Shown here: piece by piece, positions 1 through 10,900 of the stretch
Numbering within the stretch: the first letter of the stretch is position 1
Layout: each line of letters opens with the position of its first letter
Assembly (NCBI RefSeq): GCF_000003815.2
Contig: NC_049991.1
Coordinates: 16,060,971 to 16,124,970, forward strand
Length of the DNA: 64,000 nt
Origin: Branchiostoma floridae
Taxonomy: Eukaryota > Chordata > Leptocardii > Amphioxiformes > Branchiostomatidae
Reading direction: 5' to 3'
The notes under the pieces: model-generated
Told to the model about the DNA's origin: nothing
Seen by the model: the letters and a program-made list of their open reading frames with translations, nothing else
Database searches by the model: none
Program-made: the position numbers and the translations under genes

Positions 1-112
1 ATCGTCCATTGTTCCCTGTTACAGAGCAGTTAGTAATAATCCTTCCTATCAAACAAAAATGTCTCTTTTGATGCAAGATAGCTATCAGTACATCAAGAAA
101 TGGATGACTTAC

Positions 113-827
113 TGAGTCCTTCAAAGTTGCTCTCCTCCACTCCTGAGCCGTTGTCGACCACCTCCAGCAGTTCTGAGCCGTACTCCTTCAGACGGATGTC
201 TGTGGAAGGGAATAGCAGTCAACACTTGTGTGGAGTGATAGCATAAAACTGTTGTGTACACGTAGAACAGAGAGCTGGGGAGTGATGATCAGCAAGGTTA
301 TGGTCATTGTGTTTGCTAGTACAATCAAACTGCACAAGTTATTATCATTACTTGCATTAAAAATTGTTTCTCTCTGTTTGTCACAATCATTCTTAAATAA
401 ACACTAATTCACACACAGCTCAATATTTCAAAAGTGATTATGACACATTTTCCTGGTGTCAGTTCCTATGTTTGTAGCATATACTAGTATTCCCAGTGTA
501 TACTAAGGCCCCGTTCATGATGCAAAAAATGAAACGGTTCTGTCGGTTAGGCCTGGAAATCCGGCTTGCCTAACCGATAGAACCGTTTCATTTTTTGCAT
601 CATGAACGAGGCCTAAGTTTGTGGCCTATATTCGGGTGTCTCCTAGTCCTACCTAAGTTTGTAGCACACATTCCCAACGACCTGTCTCCTACCTATGTTT
701 GTTGCCCCTGCGTCCAGACTGTTCTCGACCAGCTCCTTCATGGCGGTGGCGAGGTTCAGCACCACCTGGCCGGAGCAGATCTGGTGCACCGAGCGCCGGT
801 CGATGGGCTGGATCGGGCCTGCCATGT
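113..827 (-). CDS. PMS2: PMS2 mismatch-repair endonuclease/ATPase, 5' part (two exons, truncated by window edge)
   Basis: PMS2 pairs with MLH1 to form MutL-alpha, which nicks the discordant strand in nuclear mismatch repair. Two exons are visible: 693-827 and 113-199. Spliced, they give 44 residues from an ATG at 823-825, then the stretch ending in NFEGL. The first exon holds [11 protein letters not shown] and the GHKL ATPase motif [10 protein letters not shown] (catalytic Glu and metal-binding Asn region). The second holds DNGSGV, the ATP-binding DxGxG motif. Splice sites are clean: acceptor cag at 828-830, donor gtagga after 693, acceptor cag before 199, donor gtaagt after 113, with phases that join. 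The 693-827 exon begins with AC before the ATG, so a further 5' exon (untranslated, or coding a few residues) must lie upstream; I could not place it. The remaining exons lie beyond the left edge. Family assignment is firm; the start codon is less so. Confidence 0.93.
507..613. mobile_element. Harbinger-like MITE, near-perfect hairpin, in PMS2 intron
   Basis: The two halves are inverted copies of about 46 bp with two or three mismatches, beginning GGCCCCGTTCATGATGC and ending in its complement, around a short unpaired centre. The trinucleotide TAA flanks both ends (504-506 and 614-616). TIRs starting GGCC and a 3-bp TWA target duplication are typical of PIF/Harbinger MITEs; superfamily is inferred from these features only. 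It has no coding capacity. Confidence 0.8.
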
Positions 828-1858
828 CTGGGCTAATATTCTCCTATATATCCTCTTCTTAATCAACAGAACCTGCTAGTTCAAGTAGTTGGCTGACGAT
901 GACATTAAATAAATTCCTGGATGGATGCTCGGTGATAATCATGAGGGGAGATATTCACAGCAAAACTCAGGTCAAACTCAAAGGTAAAAAAGTTATTGTA
1001 GTCAATCAAACTTGTTTCCATTTATGAATCTTTGTTGGTTGATTTAGAAAAAAAACAATGTGCAAAGTGATTTGTCTTTGCCTCAGGGGCCTTCACACAT
1101 TGCTGATATCCACGAACCTTCCTATTGTAAATGCTCTCTTACAAATTAAGCTCCAACACTACTAAAAGTAAACAACAAAGCGTCCAGAAATTAACAAGTG
1201 TGGCAAGACAGCATGCATGCATCTCCAAGCTTCAGAATGCATCTCCCAAATTTCGTATGTAATTTGCTGCGCAATTTTGAACTCCATCGAACCATCAAAG
1301 CTGTGTATCATCTAGTCAAAACTCATCTGATCATCAGATAGTTGAAGATGATCAAAATTTGATATGGATGAAGGGGAGGGGGGCATTCACCGTCATGAAT
1401 ACTGTACAGTATCTCGTCTATTGTTGTATACATTGGGTCTGAATCTAAATCTACACATTCATGTTTAGATGCTATTTCTTCTACCTGATCAAAATGTAAG
1501 AAAGGAGGTGATATCGTTCAGATAATCGACAAATCTCACCTTGTAGCAAATAAACAAATCAAACACCCGCCACTTTCTGGTCATCATGGGTAGGAATGTA
1601 CCACTGAGACAAGGGGGAGGCAATATTATCTTTAAGGGACGTGGGACGAATCTAAAACTCATTGGTTGTATTTATATATTTACAGTGAATGTTACTTAAT
1701 GATAAATGTTGATTTTTCTCAAAAGAGGGAGTGAGGATTGTTCAGTACGATGATATACAACAAGTACGGTACGTACACACTGTACAAGGACGCCACTAAT
1801 TTTAGCGGAATAGAATAGAACTGCAGTTTCATATGTTAAAACATTCTGGTGGATGCTG

Positions 1859-2112
1859 ATTGGTCAAACGAAAATACCGACCAATCAGGGCAAATTAAAA
1901 TTTGATGCACCGGAATACATAATATCTAGTATCCCGTACATTCTCCAAAAGCTAAATGGTGATTGGGTGTCATCGACCAATGGCAAAGTCCAAGGAAATC
2001 ATAATCTCCGCTATGATTGGTTAATTTGTCCCGAGCACTAGCCAACCAGCAGTCAGTTTACTACGTACAAATGTGGTTGTTCATTGGTCAATATTCTTTC
2101 TGATCAACCAAT
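1859..2112 (-). promoter_or_regulatory. CCAAT-box cluster, probable PMS2 promoter region
   Basis: Seven CCAAT/ATTGG pentamers fall within 254 bp: ATTGG at 1859, 1962, 2016 and 2083, and CCAAT at 1881, 1977 and 2108. CCAAT is the NF-Y core. The cluster lies about 1.0-1.3 kb upstream of the first PMS2 exon seen here, so it would suit the promoter of an upstream untranslated exon. No TATA box or start site can be assigned from sequence alone. The surrounding 828-1858 stretch shows no gene. Confidence 0.45.
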
Positions 2113-2679
2113 AAACATGTAGCTAACATGATGATGTAATGAGATTGCAGCATTTATTTTATTTGCCACTAGAGGGCGCTTTTAAATATCCAATGTAAAA
2201 TCCCATTGCCAAGTTTCTTGCGGTCTTGTACATGTTCATGTCGCTAAACGGCGTCCTTGTCACGCTGCAAAAAACAGGGTTGATGAATCTGGAATGGCGG
2301 CCATTGAGTTGCTCTCTGACTTGGACAAACAAATGTAATGAAGGTAATTTTGATGTTGTTAAGCCAATTTCCCTTTATTCTACCCAATGTCCAACGTGTT
2401 GCTGACAAATATCAAGCAAGTGCCAGAAGGAAGAATTATCTAAAAGGCTGGCGCATGGCGTGATGTTATGTCAATCCAAAACCTCAGGTCAATCGACGAA
2501 CTTCAAATGAACTTTCCAATCCTGAAGTTCACGACTGGAAAGAATCTTTTCATGGGAATATAAAGGAAAACATATTGGCAATTACCACCCATATTTCACA
2601 TATTCTGTGAGAGAGTCCAATGTTTAGGAACGTTCTGAACAAAACACAAGACTAGATCATCACCGTGTTGCAAGGGTTG

Positions 2680-3855
2680 TGTCCTCGGGGCCAGTGATAG
2701 CATCGCCCGTACGAAATCAAGTAACGCCACCCGGGAAGACTCCTTACAACAATTATCATCGAAACTTTTCGCCAACGGATTTCGCCAACCTCATCAATGA
2801 ATATACCCTAGTGCATGATGACTATGAACAAGTGCTCAACCAAGCTGTCTGCTCCAGATTTGTCCATATGCTCGCTGCCAGTGCAGTACTTCAGCTGGCG
2901 TGTCCTAACGTTACTGCCCACCCACGGTTTCACTACTCAAACGTCACTACCACTGTCTCCGATGCCACCACCGCTGTCGTCAATGCCACCACCACTTTCT
3001 GCAAGGTCACCACGGCGCTCTACAACATTGCCTTCGCTCTTTGCAATGCAATCACCGCGCTCTACAACAATACATGTAACGGAACACTCCATGTTGTCAG
3101 GTCCTCAGGCTGTATCACCATTACCTCTTCACTCACTGAAGAGAACACCACCTCGGTACAGTTCACTCTGTGTCAGTGCTTTTGGTGGCAAAGCTCTCCC
3201 AGGGCCAAAACATAATTTCTTTGACGTTGACAACTTGGTCCTGGCCTCAAGCACATGTCCCTCGTGGCGTTAAAGAGAACATCTAACGGTTACATGTACT
3301 TCCTAGAGTACAATTCCAACAATATGTAGCGTCGTCTGGCTGGGAAGCATTTTGAGTACTGGGATGACTGCGCTAACTGGAGCTCAAGGAATAGTGGTGT
3401 TGTAACACACTTTCTGTCTCGGCCAGGAGAAAAGCTGAAGAAGATTGTCCTCCATGACGGATAATTGTTCTGTCTAGGGAAACAGAAGAGTAAGCAATCA
3501 GTTTTCCTTCATCCGGAGCCCCAGCCAGACAGTTTTGTTGTGGACAGGTAATGTTACTACCTACGGCTGTTGCGGGAACCAATGTATGAGAAGAGGGTTT
3601 CATGGATTGAGAATTCCACTGTCGACTCTGGGCAGATAACCTGCATTGAGTACAAGGGACTTTACTCAGGAGATGCCCCCCATGCCAACAGCAAAAGAGG
3701 GCAACTTGCGTCAGCCTGTGACCCCGCGTGGCAGCCAAAGTGAAAGAATCCATCAGAACAAATACATGTATGCCCCAAAACCAAGGAAAGTACCAGGGAG
3801 AGTTCCAAAGGAACAGGGCTGCCCAACTTTATTCCCAACTGTAAGTGCTGTGTAG
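2680..3855 (+). pseudogene. Decayed coding-like sequence, possible transposon ORF relic
   Basis: The plus strand has coding-like but interrupted reading, including a low-complexity Pro/Ser/Thr segment (about 2815-3230) and, in shifting frames, stretches reading YWDDCANWSSRN (near 3360) and TCIEYKGLYSGDAPHANSKR (near 3640-3695). Stops and frameshifts separate them and no splice pattern rescues one frame. The last stretch recalls uncharacterised transposon-associated proteins of marine invertebrates, but I cannot name a family. It could also be a 3' UTR segment of XPO6. Low confidence. Confidence 0.25.
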
Positions 3856-4562
3856 TGTTACTTCCATGAGCAATGTAATTTTACCGTTTGGATTTCCTGA
3901 ACAGTTAAAAATCTAAGGTTATCAGACAAAAAGTACAGCAAAGGAATACAAACATACAGCTTTTTATCAGGTATGTGCATTGATGCCTGTTTATTGCTCT
4001 GCTCCATGTACAAACTACTTTGACACTTGACTTTACAAGAAATTATGATTCTTCTGCATCAGAGGTTCTATGTGGAATTCAAGGAAAAAAAGGCATCCTC
4101 TAAATTCTTCTTAAGTTAAGGTGACAAATACAATGCAATGTTCCAGCAAGTATAATGTATGGTCAGCATTTACAATACGTCTGTACAATTTAAGTCTTTT
4201 CACATTTCGGCATCAGAACACAATATCACAGTATTATATGTATGCTGGACAATTTTTTTTTTAACTCAATCATTGATTTAAAAAAAAGTTCACTTCTTCT
4301 GCAGTACACAATCTGGCCATGGTAAACAGTAGCTGCAAAAGAAGCTCTACTGTACAGTATTATACATATTCACAACGCCATCATATTGATGTACTCTTGA
4401 GAAATCAACTGCTTTCTAGCATACATTCAACAGAAAAATTCTCCCTGTACACTATGGTACAGTCTTGTCTAACCAAAAGCAAGGATAGTGGATTGTCAAG
4501 CTTGCATTAATGAAAGTTCCCTGCACATCCAAGTTGTTCATGACAGAGAGATGGATATACAC
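3856..4562. other. Region downstream of XPO6 with no recognised gene
   Basis: AT-rich sequence without convincing ORFs. An AATAAA hexamer on the minus strand (3990-3995) could serve as an XPO6 polyadenylation signal about 0.9 kb after the stop; several other positions would also be possible. Confidence 0.3.
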
Positions 4563-4786
4563 TAATCTCCAAATTAAACAGATGTTGCAGTGGCATAAGA
4601 CAGTATTGTAAGCCGGGGAAGGAGTTTAGCCGGCAGAGGAGTTTTGTTCCACTGTGAAGACGACAGAACGGACTGCTCAACGGACTGCTCAAAGCCATGT
4701 GGTGGAATGAAACTCCTCTGACGGCTAAACTCCTTCCCCAGCTTACGATACTATCTTATGCCACAGCAAGATCTGCTTGGAGATTA
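4563..4786. mobile_element. MITE with long terminal inverted repeats, 134 bp past the XPO6 stop
   Basis: The ends are inverted copies: TAATCTCCAA at the left and its complement TTGGAGATTA at the right. Pairing continues through the TGGCATAAGA and GGAAGGAGTTTAGCCG segments, with about 90 bp per arm. Flanks gatatacac and gatacacac suggest an imperfect target duplication. Related sequence occurs at 34403-34664 and 35114-35145. No transposase. Confidence 0.65.
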
Positions 4787-4860
4787 GATACACACAGTAC
4801 TGGACACTTTTTTCCTGTCATCTTGCATGACGACCTGTGCTTGTGTGAATGGTGGAATGG

Positions 4861-4916
4861 TAGAAGGGGGAGGGGGCGAGAAGGGGGAGGGGGGGCGAGA
4901 AGGGGGAGGGGGGCTG
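4861..4916. repeat. G-rich simple repeat next to the XPO6 stop codon
   Basis: Purine-rich direct repeats of GAAGGGGGAGGGGGCGA run to within a few bases of the XPO6 stop and would lie at the start of its 3' UTR as a C/T-rich tract. The G-runs on the plus strand could form a quadruplex in DNA; that is speculation. Confidence 0.6.
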
Positions 4917-4919
4917 GTG

Positions 4920-7900
4920 TCAGAACTTGATGGTTCCCTCTGGCAGACTGCTGTTGCACAGCCGGTAGTACCGCAGGTCGTTCACAAACCTGTGGATACT
5001 CTGGGTAAAGGACGGCAAGTCCTGCAGAAACACAACACAATGGGACAAGTCTGTTATTGATTGCAAGTGACAACATGGGCAAGTACAGGTCTATAAAGTG
5101 ACAGTTCAGGTCAAGTTGATTTTGCTAGCATTTAAATGTTGCTATACCCCTCATCTGCACAGTTTGTTTTTAAAAAAAAAGTACATGTACCTGGCTTTTA
5201 TTTCAACTTTATGAACTGGTGAGAATTTCAACTTCTGCTGAAAAAGTATTCCCTCAAGTATCATCCTACCTTCAAGGTTAATGTTTTTTTTAAATGCACG
5301 TTAGACATGTAGATGCTACAAATGACTTCTACCAACTTCCAAAAAATGTTAGAGGAACAGCCCTTGCAGTAAATTCACCTTTTCCATCTTAAAATTCTGA
5401 GCCAAGATGGTCTTCTGGGTTTGGTCGAGTCCCTCGCAGCCCCCTAAGAACTGCGGCAGGAAGGTTGTGAAGAAGACGTCAAAGTCCACAGACGCCATGT
5501 TGTACGCTGCAATGGCGATCTCCTCTCTCAGGAGGTCATGTGACCTGTGGACCAACACTTGGAGCAGAACGTTCAGGAACTGGAACAGCAGGCTGCTCTT
5601 GAAGATGGCCTGTCCAGGGTGGGGAGAAAAGCAAAGAAAACACACCAGGTCATTCAGGGGGATCAGAAGCGAACTTCACGTCCTCTTCTGGTCAGTATAC
5701 ATGTGTAGATATCATCCCAAAGTGCTGAGGACAGGGAGTATGTTGATGTTAGAAATATATACTCAGCACCAATGCCAGGGACTACCAGCTGTGTAATACC
5801 AACTACGTAAGGACAGAGACTGTGGTACTGTATATCCGGTACCTGGGATATAGAGACTGGGATACTGGTGGTATTGTATATTCAGAGACAGATATTATGG
5901 CACCAGCGATATGTATATTCAGCACTAGGGACAGAGATTGGGGGACTGGTAGTATTGTATATTCAGTAACAGTGACAGAGACTGGAATACTTGTAATATT
6001 GTATATTCAGAAATCATGGCACCAGCAATATAATATAATATTTTCAGTACCTGGGACAGAGATAGTGGTACAGGTGGTATTGTATGTTTAGTACCAAGGA
6101 CAGAGATTGTAGTAGTGTTGGTATTGTATATTCAGTACCAGGGACAGAGATAGGGGTATTGGCCAGAGGCAGAGGTAATGGTACTGGTGATATTACCTAT
6201 TCAGTACCAAGGACAGTGGCATTGTATATTCAGTACTGGGGACAGAAACTGTGGTACTGGTGGTATGGTACATGTACATTCGGCACCAGGGACAGGGATA
6301 GTGGTACTGGTGATATTAGATATTCAGTATCAAGGACAGTGATTGAAGGTGGCAATGTATGTTCAGTACCAAGGAAGAGATTGTATTTCTGTGGTATAGT
6401 GTATCTATGAAGAACCTCCCACCTTCTGGTACAGCTTGAGTTTGCTGTTGAGACTCTCCAGAGCCTCCAGGTTCTGCTTGAAGATGGTGATATCAGGCTG
6501 CATGAAGGACTGCCCAAATGCCTGAGGAGGGTGTAATACACTTTAGTTATTACATATTACATTAGTACTACATTTACAGAGAATCTCTTCACATGGAAAA
6601 GCCCCATAATTTTTTTAGTTGTTTCATCATTCCTTGATTTGACAGACTACAACAAAAACCAAGCCCTTGTTTAGTGGCTGTTCCAGAAAAAAGAATGGGT
6701 GTCAATTTGATACTTCAATTTGTGACCAGTATTGCTTTGTATAATCTTGTGTGAGAAGATAGAGAGAGCTAGAAGATACAGTCTAACTGACCAGTATGAT
6801 GGATGAGAACTGCTGCTGGTTCTGGGTTCAAATCCTTTCATGCTACCAAACTTGTGAAGGTACTTTATATGACTTTCCTTCAAAATAAAAATGGGTAATT
6901 GACTTCGATTGGGGAGGTAAAAGGCAGTGGAAGGAGAGGGAGAGGGCTGGGCTACACCTTCCAATACCATACCCCAGACACAGTGGATAACAACCCACTA
7001 TCCCCACTGCCTTGAAAAGGCTATGGGACTACCTTTTACATCATAGAGAAGATAAGGCCATACCAATTTAATTTGTTGGTTCTCGGATTTTTTCAGAAAA
7101 AAGTTGGAGCGACAGGGCGAAAAAAAAAAAAAAAAAAAAAAAACCTGCAACATGTCTGGATTCAGGTCCAGAGTTTCAGGTTGGTAATTCCAGACCTGAA
7201 ACCATGGTATATGTGTGGCAGAATACTTATCCAGTTACAATTACATGAAAAATTTGCATGTAAGCATACATTTCATATTTAATTTCAACAATACAAATGC
7301 AAAATAATGTGCAGTATTACAGAAGTACACACAGTAATAAAGCTTAACAGTTGTAATAAATCATCATAGTAAATCATTAACAACATTAAAAAACTTTTAA
7401 AAAGGTTGAAAAACTTTTTCAGCATAGTACAATGTCTAATGTATGTTAGCAACAACAACAAGAAAATGGCTTCATTTCACCCAAAAAAGAAGAGTGCCTG
7501 AAACATCTGATTCATTATTCTCTTTGTGAAAGCTGCAGTTTAAGCAAAAAACGCTAGAGGCGCGCTCATTTGCATGAAATTGCATCTCATTTACATACTT
7601 GTGACTGGCTACATGGCGGCCATTTTGGTTTGCCGAATCGTCATTTTTCAGCACAAATTTCACGATCTATTGGTGGTTTTCGATGATTTACAACACAAAG
7701 GAAAACATAAGCAGGTGATAGTTGTTTTTGCATGTCCAGTACTTGTTTCAGAAGTTTTGTTTAACTGAGCTGAAGTTTGTCGCAACTTGTGGGTAAGGGG
7801 CCATGTAACTCTCACGAACATGCAAATGAGTTCTCATGAACATGCAAATAACCTCATGGATTTTTTTTTTTTTTGAAATTGGGAAAAATAGAAGCGGCGA

Positions 7901-10900
7901 TTCCGAGAACCAACAAATTAAATTGGTATGGCCTAAAGTTCTTTTACATCTATCATAGAGAAGATAGAGAAATTTATTTTACAACTATCACAGAGAAGAC
8001 AGAGAAAGCGACACAGTCTAACTGACCAGCATGATGGAAGAGAACTGCTGCTGGTTCTCGACTGTCTCTGTACCAGACTGCATGCTGTCCTAACAACCCA
8101 CTGCCTTCATTGCCCTAAGACTACCTTTTACAACTATCACAGAGAGGACGGAGAAAGCTATACAGCCTAACTGACCAGCATGATGGAAGAGAACTGTTGC
8201 TGGTTCTCGACAGTCTCTGTACCAGACTGCATGCTGTCTAAAATAACAACCCACTGTCCTCATTGCCTAAGACTACCTTTTACAACTATCACAGAGAGGA
8301 CGGAGAAAGCTATACAGTCCCACTGACCAGCATGATGGAAGAGAACTGTTGCTGGTTCTCGACAGTCTCTGTACCAGACTGCATGCTGTCCAGCACGGAC
8401 GACCGGAAGAAGAACCTCCAGTTGTGGGCCAGCAGGTGGTGCAGCAGCTCAAACAGAACCGACTTGATGTCTGGGATCGTTCTCTGGAAATTACATAACA
8501 ACAAGGAATCTGTGAATAGGTTCATTACCTTGGTAGGTTATAATGCAACCTAAAAGAAGTTTACTAACTGTGAGTCCAGGTTTGCTAGCTTTGATTCTTT
8601 CCCAACATTTACAGAATGTGTGGTAGAAAACGTTGTGAGCAGACCAAAGCTGACAAGGCTAGACTCCAGGCTAACGTTTACGTCTCCAATCTTTTCAGCA
8701 AATCATCAAGTGCTTTCACTGGTAGTATGTACTTTTGTACTCATTGCTCTGATGACAAGTTGCTAGAAAGTTTTCTATGTAGAACTCTTTTAACTTATGT
8801 ATGAACCGTCCCTTATTTTTCAAGAAATGCCAAACATTTATGCGTTTTACATAACAAATCTTTCCATGCAGTGTCTGAGATTTTCTATACGCAAGAAAAG
8901 GATACACATACATCTAGCTCCTAGAAAACCATAACTTCTGCAGAATCTAACCACTAATCCTCACCTCAGCAATAATGGGGTAAACTTGGTCCATACAAAG
9001 GGATACAATACTGGGGATGAAAGTCTTAAAGGCTGATCCGGGCTCTTCTACAAGAAGTTGCAGAATCTTAAGAAATCTGTGGTGGCAAATAAGTTGTAGG
9101 TAAGCACCTTTGTTTCCATACAAAGGATTTTGTATTGATGCTAGAATAAAACTTCAGTAACACAAAGAAAGTGAAATAGAAGAAGTTGAACCTCACATAA
9201 ATTTACACAAGCAAATATCAATAATATTCAATGAAACTTTGGTTGATTCTATTTTAAGAAAGTTTACTTACTTTTCTATAACTCTGGACCCAGAACTGCT
9301 TTCATGAAGTATTGTTTCTGCTAATTGTTCCCTGTTGTGCATTGAAAGAAACACATTACAGACATGTACCATGTAATAACTACTTTGTAGGTTAAATGCT
9401 AGAATTTCTCCTTTACTTGTTGTAAAAAAATAAGCCGGGACATATGGAGGAAGTATCTTAGTGTGTGATGATGCAGCTCATCTTGAGCTATCAACCATAA
9501 TGTAACATTGTTACATAATAATGGTACACCTTGAAACTTAAAATCATGATACAAATTTCAAAGATTGCAAGCTTTACTTAACTTTCTTTGTTTCAAGCAG
9601 ATATTCACAAAATCTTTCTACCACCAGCAAATTCAGACAGTAACAAAATCACTAAAAATATCTGGAAAAAGCTATATTACAATGTTAACACAAGACTTAA
9701 TGTGTACCTTGTAAACATGTTCATAAAAGTTTGGATGATCCTCTCCGTTAGAGACACGCCCATCTGTACCCTCAGACTCTGGAACAGTGCTAGGAAGAAG
9801 CTCATCATGTCCTCCACCACATCTGAGAAAGGGACAAAGACTTGTTAAACTCTCTTGGATAAGGACTTATGACTGTAAGTTCACAGTATATTTGTCAAAT
9901 TCGGTATTGCTCCCCCTGAAATGGCACATCTGTGTCATATGAAGCATCATTCTCTTTCTATGGGAAATTTCTCTTTTATGTTGGCAATATGGTTAGCAGA
10001 ATACAAAATCATTTAACTTACTGACAATTCTTACTTTGATAGCCCGGGTACCATCCTCAGAAGTAACCGCTGTCTCAACCTTTTTGCTTTCTAACGACAG
10101 TTAAAAGACTGAGCCAGTGCTTACTCCGGAGGATGGCACCAGGTCTACTTCATTATCACAAGAAACAAACACACACTTGAAGCTCTGGTATTATCCATGT
10201 CAATAATCAAAGCTACACAATCATGTACTCTCTGCCTTGTTTATTACCTGGCTGGTGTATATAGAAAGGCAGTATTGTCAGCGTGGTGTGTACTGACTCC
10301 TGTAGAGACTGGTAACACATCTGTCCCAATAACCAAAGCTACACATGTATTCTCTGCCTTGTGCGTTACCTGGCTGGTGGATGTAGACAGGCAGTATTGC
10401 CAGGGTGGTGTGGACTGACTCCTGTAGAGACTGGTAACAGATCTGTCGAGTCTTCATCACTTCCCCGGCCACAGACTCCGCCAGGTCACACACAACCATC
10501 AGCGTTCTCCTGATCTCTGGTTTAGCTGGAGAAATTATGGATAAACAAGTCAACTTTTGAGGCATGTTGTCCATATACATGTATGATGTTAAATAGTCTT
10601 CAGTAGCTTTTGTCATAATAGGTGAGTGGAAGTCCTATATGTCAGATCATTGATGAAACACTGAAAACTGCATCACAGACTGCTATTTTCTCTAAGTCAG
10701 ACCAGCTTTATCATTCAGAACTAAATCTGTTCCTGTACCTGTACCAAGCTAAAGATTTAAAAGTTACTTATGATAGAACATGCTAATGGTTTAGATAAAG
10801 CAATTTCGATAAGGGCATACTGTAAACGTCAATTTTCCTCTTATTTTGTTATTCAGCCATTCATCCATGGCATTTCCAAGACTGCCAAGACAAGAGATCC

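Noticed and set aside
7990-8250. Additional XPO6 coding exons in the tandem copies of exon 22
   Set aside because: The copies have a donor but no acceptor and lack the 5' half of the exon; inclusion would break the conserved protein.
10232-10370. Alternative XPO6 exon at the exon 18 duplicate
   Set aside because: Only the 3' half and donor are duplicated; no acceptor or continuous frame.
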